Source of the DNA: Plasticicumulans acidivorans
GTDB lineage: Bacteria; Pseudomonadota; Gammaproteobacteria; Competibacterales; Competibacteraceae
Assembly (NCBI RefSeq): GCF_003182095.1
Contig: NZ_QGTJ01000004.1
Span: 62,001-126,000 of the forward strand
Direction of reading: 5' to 3'
DNA length: 64,000 bases
Shown here: positions 8,199 to 17,956 of the stretch, piece by piece
How positions within the stretch are numbered: position 1 is the first letter of the stretch
Layout: each line of letters starts with the position of its first letter
The notes under the pieces: generated by a model
Databases searched by the model: none
What the model was told of the DNA's origin: nothing
The model's input: the letters and a program-made list of their open reading frames with translations, nothing else
Translations under genes and position numbers: made by a program

Positions 8199-9380
8199 TC
8201 ACGGGTAGTCGGGCAAGGCAAAGTCATCGCTGAGGCTTTTGCCCAGCATGAGACTGGCGGCGCCGGGCAGCGCCATCAATTTGGTCGCCTGATTCCGCAG
8301 CCATATGCCGAACTCCGTCTGCGGTACGAAGGTGGAGGCAACGCTCTCGGCAGTGTGCTGCTTGCCCTCGATGAAGGGCCGCAGCCGGGCGTCATAGGCC
8401 GCGAACGCCTTGGCGTAATCGCCTGATGCGCGTGCAATCTCGCCCGCCAGCACGTAGGCCCCGGTCATCGCGATCCCGGCGCCTTCACCGGCGAGAAAAG
8501 ACACCGCCATGCCCGCATCGCCCACGAGCACGGTCCGCCCGCGGTGCCAGGAGGGCATGCGTATCTGGCTGACGCGATCGAAGTAAAGGTCATCCGCGGT
8601 TTCCATCGCCGCGAGGATGCGCTCCGACTCCCAGCCCGCGTCGGCAAAGATGGTTTTCAGCAGGGCGCGGGTTTCTGCCGGGCTGCCCGGCTCGGCGCCG
8701 TTCAGGCGTTCACTGCGGAAGACGAGCAGGAACAGCGTCCGCTCGCCGCGCAGCGAGAAGCGGGCGATCTGGCGTGATGTCGCGGCATGGATGATGTAGA
8801 CATTCTCGTCGCGCGGCTCGTAGCCGCTGGCCTGGAACACGGCGAATCGATAGCCGAGGTCCTTTTCGAAGTGCTCCTCGCTGCCGAAGATCAGCTCGCG
8901 CACGCGCGAGTGCAGCCCGTCGGCACCAACGACGATATCGACGTCGCGCTTCTCACCGCTCTGCAGCACGATCTGCACGCTGTCCGCGTGCTCATTGATC
9001 GCGGCAATCGGGTCGTCGAACAGCGTTTCGACACGGCCGTCCAGCGCGCGATAGATCTGCGCCGCCAGTTCGCCCCGCGCCACGCTCGTCATCCGCCCCC
9101 TGATCAGATCGTGGAGCGCATCGACGGCAAAGCCACCGGCCTTGCTGCCGTCGTCGGCGAGGAAGCGCATCTCCCCGACCTGATAACCGGCCTGACGCAC
9201 GGCGGGGAGGATGCCCATGCGTTCGGCAACCGAGTAGCCGACTCCCCAGAAATCCATGATGTAGCCACCCGTCCTCAGCGCCGGGGCGCGCTCGATCATG
9301 AACGGCTGGTGCCCGGCCCGCAGCAACCAGTAGGCCAGCGTTGCCCCGGCGATCCCCGCGCCACTGATGGCAATTTTCAT
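8199..9380 (-). CDS. FAD-dependent monooxygenase (PHBH/TetX-like fold)
   Basis: A 393-residue group-A flavoprotein monooxygenase. The dinucleotide-binding motif is at the N-terminus (ISGAGIAGATLAYWLLRAGH), the DG motif is VVGADGLHSRVRE (~155-168), and the second FAD motif is GRTVLVGDAGMAVSFLAGEG (~285-305). It should use NAD(P)H and O2 to hydroxylate a small hydrophobic or aromatic molecule; the substrate is unknown, and the TetX-like arrangement would also fit antibiotic modification. The start at 9380 is supported by AGGAGG. The gene is divergent from a TetR regulator, with a perfect operator-like palindrome between them, so it is probably repressed until its substrate is present. Confidence 0.85.
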   Translation of the reverse strand: MKIAISGAGIAGATLAYWLLRAGHQPFMIERAPALRTGGYIMDFWGVGYSVAERMGILPAVRQAGYQVGEMRFLADDGSKAGGFAVDALHDLIRGRMTSVARGELAAQIYRALDGRVETLFDDPIAAINEHADSVQIVLQSGEKRDVDIVVGADGLHSRVRELIFGSEEHFEKDLGYRFAVFQASGYEPRDENVYIIHAATSRQIARFSLRGERTLFLLVFRSERLNGAEPGSPAETRALLKTIFADAGWESERILAAMETADDLYFDRVSQIRMPSWHRGRTVLVGDAGMAVSFLAGEGAGIAMTGAYVLAGEIARASGDYAKAFAAYDARLRPFIEGKQHTAESVASTFVPQTEFGIWLRNQATKLMALPGAASLMLGKSLSDDFALPDYP

Positions 9381-9445
9381 GGCGACACCTCCTCTGCTTT
9401 CAGCGCAGCGGCCGCGCATCCAGTAGCAATCAATCAAAACCGTAG

Positions 9446-9464
9446 TGTGTACCGACGGTACACA
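9446..9464. promoter_or_regulatory. perfect 19-bp palindrome, likely TetR operator
   Basis: TGTGTACCGACGGTACACA is a perfect inverted repeat around a single central A, in the 111-bp gap between the monooxygenase (minus) and the TetR gene (plus). Its size, symmetry and position fit a TetR dimer site controlling both genes. That it binds this regulator is inferred. Confidence 0.7.
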
Positions 9465-9491
9465 ACATGGTTTGTAGTGCGCGGATGGGGT

Positions 9492-10121
9492 ATGGTCAAG
9501 GCCATGAGTCGCCGCCTAGACAAGCTTGATGCTGAACGCCAGAGACGCCTGTTCGAGAGCGCCGCGGAGGAATTTGCCGCGTACGGTTTCGACGGTGCTT
9601 CTCTCAACCGCATTCTCGAAAAGTCAGGAATGAGCAAAAGCTCGCTCTATTACTACTTCGACGATAAGGCGGATCTCTTCACGACGATGATCGAGCGCTC
9701 GCTGAGCGTCCTCTTTCGGGAGATCGGCGGTTTTGACCCGGCGGCGCTCGACGCGGAGACCTTCTGGAGCACCTTCGAGGCGCTTTATCGACGCGCCATC
9801 GCGGTCGTCGACAGAAACCTCTGGCTGGTGCAGTTCGGCGGCATGTTCTACCGCCTGCGCAGCGACCCGCGGCAGGGCTCGGCGACCGGGCGGCTGTTTC
9901 TGGCGATGAAAGGCTGGGTCGCGCTCATCATCGAGCGCGGCCAGGCGCTGGGCGTGGTACGGACCGATCTGCCGCAATCGCTGCTGATCGATTCGACGAT
10001 GTCGCTGCTCGAATCGCTCGACCGCTGGGTCGTCGCCCACTGGAGCCAGCTTGAGGGAGCGGAGAAAGACGCCATGCCGCAAAAGCACATTGCGCTGTTC
10101 CGCCGCCTGCTTACGGCCTAG
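9492..10121 (+). CDS. TetR/AcrR-family transcriptional regulator
   Basis: A 209-residue protein with the TetR N-terminal DNA-binding region (FESAAEEFAAYGFDGASLN, then ILEKSGMSKSSLYYYFDDKA, the YYYF signature of the recognition helix). A helical ligand-binding domain follows. It probably represses the divergent FAD monooxygenase gene and itself through the palindrome at 9446-9464. An ATG four codons downstream (9504) is an equally reasonable start; I took 9492 because of the GGATGGGG upstream. Confidence 0.88.
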   Translation: MVKAMSRRLDKLDAERQRRLFESAAEEFAAYGFDGASLNRILEKSGMSKSSLYYYFDDKADLFTTMIERSLSVLFREIGGFDPAALDAETFWSTFEALYRRAIAVVDRNLWLVQFGGMFYRLRSDPRQGSATGRLFLAMKGWVALIIERGQALGVVRTDLPQSLLIDSTMSLLESLDRWVVAHWSQLEGAEKDAMPQKHIALFRRLLTA

Positions 10122-10309
10122 GCGGCGGGCGCTGATCGACCAGCGATGGCCGGCGCGAAACAGCACGACAGGGCAGGGGACAGTCGAGCCGGACCAAACG
10201 CCCGTAAATGGCAGCAGGCGGCCGCGGTGGCAGCCGTGCATCAACAAGCGGAGAGAGTTCGAGCCAGGCGCTGAACGGGCCGGATGGCGGCCGGTTCGCA
10301 AATGCAAGC

Positions 10310-10325
10310 TGGCGCGCCCGAAGGG
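10310..10325. repeat. attachment-site-like copy of the tRNA-Arg 3' end
   Basis: TGGCGCGCCCGAAGGG is identical to 11946-11961, the last 16 bases of the tRNA-Arg(CCG) gene (CCA end, acceptor stem and start of the T arm). The tRNA lies on the minus strand with its 3' end facing this copy. This is the geometry left by an element that integrated at the tRNA 3' end. Confidence 0.7.
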
Positions 10326-10356
10326 TGAAGATGAGAACGATGTCAGCCCTCTTTAG

Positions 10357-10497
10357 GTGAGTCTGAGGGCGTTCAAGCAGACCGCCTACGCGCTGGATCA
10401 CGATTCCTGCCGGGCTGCGCGTGACTTCTTCCTGACCAAGGCGACGGGAGAGCCGGCGAATGAAGCCGATGACGAAAAGCGTCGCCTGGTCACCTGA
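10357..10497 (+). CDS. doubtful 46-residue ORF
   Basis: A GTG-initiated frame whose translation looks protein-like (contains AFKQTAYALDHDSCRAARDF and ends with DDEKRRLVT). It starts just inside the distal tRNA-derived repeat of the islet. It has no obvious ribosome binding site and I do not recognise it. The GTG overlaps the stop of a nine-codon ATG frame (GTGA). It may be the end of a truncated cargo gene. The rest of 10122-10518 shows nothing clear apart from the 16-bp repeat. Confidence 0.2.
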   Translation: MSLRAFKQTAYALDHDSCRAARDFFLTKATGEPANEADDEKRRLVT

Positions 10498-10518
10498 AAT
10501 CTCTGCCGCGGGGCGCCG

Positions 10519-11664
10519 CTAGGCCAAGGGGAACATTTGATACAAGATGTCCGCCGGGATGTGTGGAACACCCAACGTTTCGAGCAGGCGGGTGCTCATC
10601 ACCAGATTGATGCCGGTCGCTTGCATGGGGCTGCCGGCATCTATCATCCGGTGGAACACCGTGCGGAGCTGCTTTTCGATGCGCCCCTTCTGAGCGTTGC
10701 CATCCCGTGCGAAACGCATCGCGCAACCCGCAAGGATGTCCGCTGCTTGGAGGCAGGGTTCGTTCTTCCCCGTCGCAAAGATAAGATCGCCATGCCCTCG
10801 CAAGCGATAGTCGGCGAACGGAACGATCGGCAGTGCGGCTTCGGTCGCGAGTTGCTCCATGAGCGTTTTGGAGTCCTCAAGCACCTTCGCATACTGCATC
10901 TGTTCGTCGTGAACGAGTTGGACCCCGTCGAGATTCACAGAGCGGGACTGATTGATACGGGCGTAGATGTTCGTGAGGCATTGGAGGTTGGGCAGCATCC
11001 AGACCTTCTTCCCGGCGGCGGACTCATCAGCGATCGGCAGAAATTCTTCGGCCTTCGCCGACGGTTTCCGCACACGGTCCCGCGCGAACTTCGTCAGCAC
11101 CTGCGCTGTTCGGGCGATCTTGGCGTCAGAGCGGTCCAACCAGTCCCAGAGCAAATCAATGACGGCTGCCACGGATGTCACCGAGAGTGCCTTGCAGGCG
11201 GAGATGTAGGCCAGCAGCACTGCATCGGAATCCTCGTCCGAGAGGAACTCGGCGATCATATTGCGGCTCGCCATGTCGACATCATCGAACTCGTAGGGGC
11301 CGCAAAGCAGGTGGTTGACGATGTGGATTGCAACGAAGAACCGTTTGTCCACCAGCTCCACGAAGAGCGGCCATCGATGCTGCCCCAGGAAGGTGACCAG
11401 TTCATCTGCGATTGGCGTCAGCTTCTTTCCTAATTTGGTCGATTTCAGCTCGCCGTCACCGCAGGCGTGATGCACCCGCAGCCGATCCAGCTTAGCGGCC
11501 AACAGCGCAGCATCACCCACTCCGACACAGGCCAGTGCGAAGAACGGCTGGCCTGCGAAATCGAGAGCCTTCGCCGAGGCGAGATCACCACCGTGGCCGC
11601 TTTCGTCGAGGAAATAGCGATCCACGGTAGTGCTCGACGACAGGTGAATGTCGTTGTCGATCAT
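10519..11664 (-). CDS. DUF3800-type protein
   Basis: A 381-residue protein with the DUF3800 pattern. The N-terminus has YFLDESGHGGD (~16-26, the conserved D-E-S/T-G), a mid-protein acidic motif sits in LVHDEQMQYAKVLED, and the C-terminal segment PCLQAADILAGCAMRF carries the conserved LQ-AD-AG. Acidic residues spread over the three motifs suggest a metal-dependent nuclease-like fold, but the activity is not established here. The start ATG at 11664 overlaps the stop of the SEC-C gene (ATGA), so the two are probably made together. Lower GC and the tRNA-flanked location mark it as acquired. Genes of this kind are often island cargo; an anti-phage role would be a guess. Confidence 0.75.
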   Translation of the reverse strand: MIDNDIHLSSSTTVDRYFLDESGHGGDLASAKALDFAGQPFFALACVGVGDAALLAAKLDRLRVHHACGDGELKSTKLGKKLTPIADELVTFLGQHRWPLFVELVDKRFFVAIHIVNHLLCGPYEFDDVDMASRNMIAEFLSDEDSDAVLLAYISACKALSVTSVAAVIDLLWDWLDRSDAKIARTAQVLTKFARDRVRKPSAKAEEFLPIADESAAGKKVWMLPNLQCLTNIYARINQSRSVNLDGVQLVHDEQMQYAKVLEDSKTLMEQLATEAALPIVPFADYRLRGHGDLIFATGKNEPCLQAADILAGCAMRFARDGNAQKGRIEKQLRTVFHRMIDAGSPMQATGINLVMSTRLLETLGVPHIPADILYQMFPLA

Positions 11665-11882
11665 CGGCCGTGACAATGCTTGTATTTTCGGCCTGATTGG
11701 CAGGGGTACCGCCCATTTCTGCCAATTTTGGTCCGACGCTGCTGGGGTGACGCCGCTTGCCCGTTGCGGGCCGCGAAAAGTTCCTTCATCGCCGGAGGAA
11801 TAACCACCGTTCTTTGCGGGGGGGCGTCGAAGTCGCCGACGACGATGTTCGCATCATGGGGGCGAAATCGTAACTGCTTCAA
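11661..11882 (-). CDS. small SEC-C-motif protein
   Basis: A 73-residue protein whose C-terminus, NGRYPCQSGRKYKHCHGR, matches the SEC-C zinc-binding motif (C-x-S-G-x-K-Y-K-x-C-H). The first cysteine of the usual CPCGSG is replaced by Tyr, so metal binding may be altered. The N-terminal ~45 residues contain no domain I know. The start is uncertain: the TTG at 11882 has AAGGGG almost touching it, and the next Met is at residue 32. It overlaps the DUF3800 start, implying coupled translation and probably a joint function. SEC-C motifs often mediate contact with protein or RNA partners. Confidence 0.6.
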   Translation of the reverse strand: MKQLRFRPHDANIVVGDFDAPPQRTVVIPPAMKELFAARNGQAASPQQRRTKIGRNGRYPCQSGRKYKHCHGR

Positions 11883-11945
11883 CCCCTTGTCTCCGGTTCG
11901 AGCGTGGAATCGGCAGCCATCGGCGTTCGCAGTTCTGTACTGAAA

Positions 11946-12022
<77 letters not shown>

Positions 12023-12090
12023 GTGACAGGGGGTGAAGCTTACCCCGCGCGCTGCGGCGCGTCCATGCCTGCGCCGCGCGGGGGCGAAGA

Positions 12091-13038
12091 TCAGACGCCG
12101 AGGTACTTCTTCACCGCGGCGAGGCCGTCCTTGCCGTCGATGGTGGTGACGCCGTCGAGCCACGGGCCGAGCGCCTGCGGATTGGCCTTGAGCCAGGCGG
12201 CGGCGGCGGTTTCGGGCTTCTGCTTGTCGTTGAGGATGCCACCCATGATGGTGTTTTCCATCGGCAGCGTGAATTCCAGATTCTTCAGCAGTTTGCCGAC
12301 GTTCGGGCAGCGCGCGCCGTAGCCGGCCGAGGTGTTGGTGTAGACGGTGGCGCCGCCGAGGTTGGGGCCGAAGTAGTCATCGCCGCCGGTCAGGTAGTCC
12401 ATCTTGAACTGCGAGTTCATCGGGTGCGGCTCCCAGCCGAGGAACACCACCCATTCGCCGCTCTTTTCGGCGCGCCCGACCTGCACCAGCATGCCGGCTT
12501 CGCTGGACTCGACCAGCTTGAAGTCGCCGAGGCCGAAGGCGTTGTCCTTGATCATCTTTTCGATCAGCAGGTTGCCGTCGTTACCGGCTTCGATGCCGTA
12601 GATCCTGCCGCTGAGCTTGTCCTTGAATCTGGCGATGTCCTTGAAGTCGTGCAGGCCGCCTGCGTAGGCGGCGCGGCTGACCGCCAGCGTGTACTTGGCG
12701 CCTTCGAGGTTGGCGCGCACCACTTCGACGCTCTTGTCGGCCAGATACGGCTTGATGAAGGTTTCCATCGTCGGCATCCAGTTGCCGAGGAAGACGTCGA
12801 TGTTCTTCTTCTGCAGGCCGACGAAGGCGACCGGCACCGAGACGATCTGCGTTTTCGGTTTGTAGCCGAGCCCTTCGAGGATCAGCGAAGTGGCGGCGGT
12901 GGTGGCGGTGATGTCGGTCCAGCCGACGTCGGCGAAGTGCACGGTCTTGCAGCTCGACGGATCGCCGGCGGCGAAGGCGGCGGAAGAGCAGGCGAGGCTG
13001 GCGGCGCAGGCGAGGGCTAGGGTGCGGGACTGGCTCAT
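12091..13038 (-). CDS. choX: choline ABC importer substrate-binding protein
   Basis: A 315-residue periplasmic binding protein. It has a signal peptide (MSQSRTLALACAASLACSSA, cleavage near AFA-AG) and the choline/betaine receptor sequence: VHFADVGWTDITATTAATSL at the start, then DVFLGNWMPTMETF and EWVVFLGWEPHPMN, which supply the aromatic cage (Trp/Tyr) that binds trimethylammonium groups. The length matches ChoX rather than the shorter ProX forms. It lies divergent from betI-betB-betA, which convert choline to glycine betaine. No permease or ATPase for it is present in this window, so those components must be elsewhere, or the gene is an orphan receptor. Confidence 0.88.
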   Translation of the reverse strand: MSQSRTLALACAASLACSSAAFAAGDPSSCKTVHFADVGWTDITATTAATSLILEGLGYKPKTQIVSVPVAFVGLQKKNIDVFLGNWMPTMETFIKPYLADKSVEVVRANLEGAKYTLAVSRAAYAGGLHDFKDIARFKDKLSGRIYGIEAGNDGNLLIEKMIKDNAFGLGDFKLVESSEAGMLVQVGRAEKSGEWVVFLGWEPHPMNSQFKMDYLTGGDDYFGPNLGGATVYTNTSAGYGARCPNVGKLLKNLEFTLPMENTIMGGILNDKQKPETAAAAWLKANPQALGPWLDGVTTIDGKDGLAAVKKYLGV

Positions 13039-13137
13039 GAGGCGAGGTCTCCGGACAGCGATGGAGAAGGTTTGATGGCAGGCGGCCGTAGCGGGGGAGG
13101 GCGGTTCCGAACGGCTTGAGCTAAGCCTAGCTTTTTT

Positions 13138-13153
13138 TTGATTGGACGATCAA
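13138..13153. promoter_or_regulatory. candidate BetI operator
   Basis: TTGATTGGACGATCAA (six of eight symmetric positions pair) lies between the divergent choX and betI genes, next to a run of eight T. Its sequence resembles the TTGATTGGACG-type sites known for BetI repressors. It would allow choline-responsive control of uptake and oxidation from one site. Binding is inferred. Confidence 0.6.
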
Positions 13154-13204
13154 TTAAATTACGACGCAAGCCCATGTGTCGCCCGAACAGGAGAAGTGCG
13201 CGTC

Positions 13205-13792
13205 ATGCCCAAAGTCGGAATGGAGCCGATCCGTCGTCAGCAGCTGATCGAGGCGACGATCGCCACGATCAGCGAGCACGGCATTGCCGAAACCACGGTG
13301 CAACGCATCAGCAAGGTCGCCGGCGTGTCCGCCGGCATCATCCACCACTACTTCGGCGGCAAGAACGAACTGCTGGAGGCGACGATGCGCACGCTGCTGC
13401 GCGAGCTGCACACGCTGGTCGGTGCGGCGATGGCGCGCGAGACGCAGCCGCGCGCGCGCATCGAGGCCATCGTCGACGGCAATTTCTCCGACCGCCAGTT
13501 CGAGCCCGGCGTCATCACCGCCTGGCTGTCGTTCTGGGCGCAGGTGCCGCACGTGCCGGAGCTGGCGCGGCTGCAGCGGGTCAACGCCCGCCGCCTGCAA
13601 TCGAACCTGCTGTTTTCACTGCGCCAGCTGCTGCCGGCCGCGCGTGCCGAGGCCGCCGCCGCCGGGCTGGCCGCGCTGATCGACGGGCTGTGGCTGCGCG
13701 CCGCGCTCAGCGGCCAGCACGACGTCACCCGTGCCCGCGCCACCGTGCGCGATTACCTCTCCCACCTGCTCGACTCCCGCCAGGAGACCTGA
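13205..13792 (+). CDS. betI: choline-responsive repressor BetI
   Basis: A 195-residue TetR-family protein with the BetI-typical N-terminus ([19 protein letters not shown]), helix-turn-helix [20 protein letters not shown] and conserved C-terminal helices ([15 protein letters not shown]). BetI represses the bet genes and is relieved by choline. The ATG at 13205 gives the exact family start; an in-frame extension upstream was rejected. It begins the betI-betB-betA operon, and the operator-like site at 13138-13153 lies just upstream. Confidence 0.93.
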   Translation: MPKVGMEPIRRQQLIEATIATISEHGIAETTVQRISKVAGVSAGIIHHYFGGKNELLEATMRTLLRELHTLVGAAMARETQPRARIEAIVDGNFSDRQFEPGVITAWLSFWAQVPHVPELARLQRVNARRLQSNLLFSLRQLLPAARAEAAAAGLAALIDGLWLRAALSGQHDVTRARATVRDYLSHLLDSRQET

Positions 13793-13797
13793 ACCCC

Positions 13798-15264
<1,467 letters not shown>

Positions 15265-15322
15265 TCCGCCCCCGCTGATCGCCTGCATGCCCGCTCACCG
15301 CCGAGCGGGCCGGAATACCGCC

Positions 15323-17002
15323 ATGTCCACTGAAACCTTCGACTACATCATCATCGGTTCCGGCTCGGCCGGTGGCGTGCTCGCCGCACGCCTGAGCGAA
15401 GACGCCGGCGTCAGCGTGCTGCTGCTCGAAGCCGGCGGCCCCGACTACCGCCTCGACTGGCGCACGCAGATGCCGGCGGCGCTGGCCTATCCGCTGATGG
15501 GCACGACCTACAACTGGGCCTATGAGACCGAGCCCGAGCCGTACATGAACCACCGGCGTATGAGCTGCGGCCGCGGCAAGGCGCTCGGTGGCTCCTCGAC
15601 GATCAACGGCATGTGCTACATCCGCGGCAACGCCCTCGACTACGACGGCTGGGCGCAGAACCCCGGCCTCGAAGACTGGGACTACCGCCACTGCCTGCCG
15701 TATTTCCGCAAGGCCGAGACCTATGACCGCGGCGCTAACGATTACCACGGTGGCGACGGTCCGCTGCACGTCACCACGCCGAAGGCCGACAACAACCCGC
15801 TGTACCGCGCCTTCATCGAGGCCGGCCGGCAGGCCGGCTTCGCCGAGACCGCCGACCTCAACGGCTATCGCCAGGAAGGCTTCGGGCCGATGGATCGCAC
15901 CACCACGGCCAGCGGCCGCCGCTGCAGCGTCTCGCGCGGCTATCTCGATCTGGCACGCCGGCGCGGCAACCTGACCGTGCGCACCCGCGCGCTCAGCGAC
16001 CGCGTGCGCTTCGCCGGCCGCCGCGCCATCGGCGTCGACTACCTGCAGGGCGGCAAGCTGCACACGGCGCAGGCGGCGCGCGAAGTGCTGGTGTGCGGCG
16101 GCGCGATCGCCTCACCGCAGCTGCTGCTGCGCTCCGGCGTCGGCCCGGCCGACGAGCTGCGCGCGCTCGACATCCCGCTGGTCCACGACCTGCCCGGCGT
16201 CGGCCGCAATCTGCAGGATCATCTGGAGATGTACATCCAGTACGCCTGCAGGCAGCCGATCACGCTGTACCCGGCGCTGAAGTGGTGGAACAAGCCGAAG
16301 ATCGGCGCCGAATGGCTGTTCCTCGGCCGCGGCCTCGGTGCCAGCAACCACTTCGAAGCCGGCGCCTTCATCCGCACCGGCGACGACGTGCCGTGGCCGA
16401 ACATCCAGTATCACTTCCTGCCGATCGCGATGAACTACGACGGCCGCAACCCGGTGGAATGCCATGGCTTCCAGGCCCACGTCGGCTCGATGCGCTCGCC
16501 GAGCACCGGCAGCGTGCGCCTGGCCTCGCGCGACCCGCGTGTACATCCTCGCATCCTTTTCAACTACATGAGCTGCGAGCAGGACTGGCAGGAATTCCGC
16601 GCCGGCGTGCGCATCACCCGCGAGATCATCGCCCAGCGTGCGTTCGACGCCTACCGCGGCGAAGAACTTAAGCCCGGCCCGAGCGTGCGCACCGACGCCG
16701 AGATCGACGCCTTCGTGCGCGCCCACGCCGAAACCGCCTACCACCCCTCCTGCAGCTGCAAGATGGGTGCGGCGAGCGATCCACTGGCAGTGGTCGATGC
16801 GCAGGGGCGCGTGCACGGCCTCGACGGCCTGCGCGTCATCGACGCCTCGATCATGCCGCGCATCGCCACCGGCAACCTCAACGCGCCGACGATCATGCTC
16901 GCCGAAAAACTCGCCGACGCCATCCGCGGCCGCAGCCCGCTGCCGCCGTCGACCGCCGACTACTACGTCGCCGGCAACGCTCCGGCCCGCCACCGCGCCT
17001 GA
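15323..17002 (+). CDS. betA: choline dehydrogenase (GMC oxidoreductase)
   Basis: A 559-residue GMC-family flavoprotein that oxidises choline to betaine aldehyde, the step before BetB, probably at the inner membrane and linked to the respiratory chain. It has the ADP-binding motif [15 protein letters not shown] at the N-terminus, GMC signature 1 ([20 protein letters not shown], ~85-105), signature 2 ([16 protein letters not shown], ~260) and the catalytic His region [11 protein letters not shown] (~465). The C-terminus [20 protein letters not shown] is standard. I chose the ATG at 15323 because [12 protein letters not shown] is the family start. Confidence 0.95.
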   Translation: MSTETFDYIIIGSGSAGGVLAARLSEDAGVSVLLLEAGGPDYRLDWRTQMPAALAYPLMGTTYNWAYETEPEPYMNHRRMSCGRGKALGGSSTINGMCYIRGNALDYDGWAQNPGLEDWDYRHCLPYFRKAETYDRGANDYHGGDGPLHVTTPKADNNPLYRAFIEAGRQAGFAETADLNGYRQEGFGPMDRTTTASGRRCSVSRGYLDLARRRGNLTVRTRALSDRVRFAGRRAIGVDYLQGGKLHTAQAAREVLVCGGAIASPQLLLRSGVGPADELRALDIPLVHDLPGVGRNLQDHLEMYIQYACRQPITLYPALKWWNKPKIGAEWLFLGRGLGASNHFEAGAFIRTGDDVPWPNIQYHFLPIAMNYDGRNPVECHGFQAHVGSMRSPSTGSVRLASRDPRVHPRILFNYMSCEQDWQEFRAGVRITREIIAQRAFDAYRGEELKPGPSVRTDAEIDAFVRAHAETAYHPSCSCKMGAASDPLAVVDAQGRVHGLDGLRVIDASIMPRIATGNLNAPTIMLAEKLADAIRGRSPLPPSTADYYVAGNAPARHRA

Positions 17003-17030
17003 GCGTTAAGGCCGGGCGGTCGCTGCACGG

Positions 17031-17127
17031 CCGGAAAAGGGCCGGAGTGCCCGGACTGCGCGGAGAGATGCCGGTCAGCGCGCCGCCATCGGCCCTGCAG
17101 GGACCGGAAAAGGGCCGGAGTGCCCGG
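17031..17127. repeat. pair of 24-bp direct repeats downstream of betA
   Basis: A 24-base sequence beginning CCGGAAAAGGGCCGGAG occurs at 17031-17054 and again, unchanged, at 17104-17127, 73 bases apart. Both lie in the 273-bp gap between betA and the acetyltransferase gene. The unit is itself partly palindromic (GGCC, CCGG). It may be a relic of a small repetitive element. No other feature was found in this gap. Confidence 0.5.
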
Positions 17128-17275
17128 GTTGCATGGAGATCGCGAAACCGGCTTTGCTCCCGTGGGGAGGCGGGCAGGAGTCCAGGGCGTGGCCGCCCTC
17201 TATTGGCGGGAGGGGCGCTGCCCAGACCGGCGCCGGCGCGCTACGTTGGTGGTCCCGCCTGCCCCGGAGTTTGCG

Positions 17276-17797
17276 ATGAAGCTCGTCCACTGCACGCCGC
17301 AGCGTCATGCCGCGGCGATTCTCGACATCTTCAACGATGCGATCGTGCATTCGACCGCGCTCTACGATTACCTGCCACGGCCGCCGCAGAGCATGGCGGC
17401 GTGGTTTGCGGCGAAGGTGGCGGGGGATTTTCCGGTGCTCGGGCTGGAGGACGAGGCTGGCACGCTGGCCGGCTTTGCCAGCTACGGCACGTTTCGCGCG
17501 TATCCGGCCTACAAGTACAGCGTCGAGCACTCGGTATATGTGCAGCGCGAGTTCCGCGGTCGCGGCCTCGGGCGGGTGCTGCTCAGCGCGCTGATCGACG
17601 CGGCGCAGGCGCAGGACAGGCATGCGCTGATCGGCGCGATCGATGCCGACAACGCCGCCAGCCTGGCGCTGCATGCGCAGCTCGGCTTCGCGCGGGTCGG
17701 CCTGCTGCCGCAGGTCGGTTTCAAGTTCGGCCGCTGGCTCGATCTGGTGCTGGTGCAGCGCCTGCTCGCCGGGCCGGCGCAGCCGGTCGACGGCTGA
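17276..17797 (+). CDS. GNAT-family N-acetyltransferase (Pat/Bar-like)
   Basis: A 173-residue acetyltransferase. The acetyl-CoA pyrophosphate loop is REFRGRGLGRVLLSALID (R/Q-x-x-G-x-G/A), preceded by the strand EHSVYVQ. The C-terminal HAQLGFARVGLLPQVGFKFGRWLDL follows the pattern of phosphinothricin acetyltransferase-like proteins, which acetylate small amines such as phosphinothricin or methionine sulfoximine. Family resemblance does not prove that substrate. It stands alone between betA and the AAA+ gene, and the ATG at 17276 is the family start. Confidence 0.85.
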   Translation: MKLVHCTPQRHAAAILDIFNDAIVHSTALYDYLPRPPQSMAAWFAAKVAGDFPVLGLEDEAGTLAGFASYGTFRAYPAYKYSVEHSVYVQREFRGRGLGRVLLSALIDAAQAQDRHALIGAIDADNAASLALHAQLGFARVGLLPQVGFKFGRWLDLVLVQRLLAGPAQPVDG

Positions 17798-17956
17798 GGC
17801 GTTCCGATGCGTGCGCCGGCCCGCGACATTGTCGTATTCGCTGCAGGCTGCCCTGCGATGAAAACGCCCGGCCGGCAATGATTTGGCGCAGTCGCTGCGG
17901 GGGCATCGCAATTGCAGCACGGGGTTTTCATTCCCGTCCTGCCTGCGGAGCCCGCG

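Larger units (their letters stand above)
10326..11945. mobile_element. 1.6-kb tRNA-Arg-associated islet, no integrase left
   Basis: The segment lies between the intact tRNA-Arg gene and the 16-bp copy of its 3' end. It holds a small SEC-C-motif gene and a DUF3800 gene overlapping as one operon, plus a doubtful 46-codon frame at 10357. Base composition is lower in GC than the flanking choline and TetR genes. No integrase or transposase is visible, so it is either a remnant of a larger element or a satellite moved by an outside integrase. Boundaries are inferred from the repeats. Confidence 0.6.

Noticed and set aside
10310-10325. A second tRNA gene or tRNA pseudogene
   Set aside because: Only the 16 terminal bases of tRNA-Arg are present; no D, anticodon or full T arm can be drawn, so it is annotated as an attachment-like repeat.
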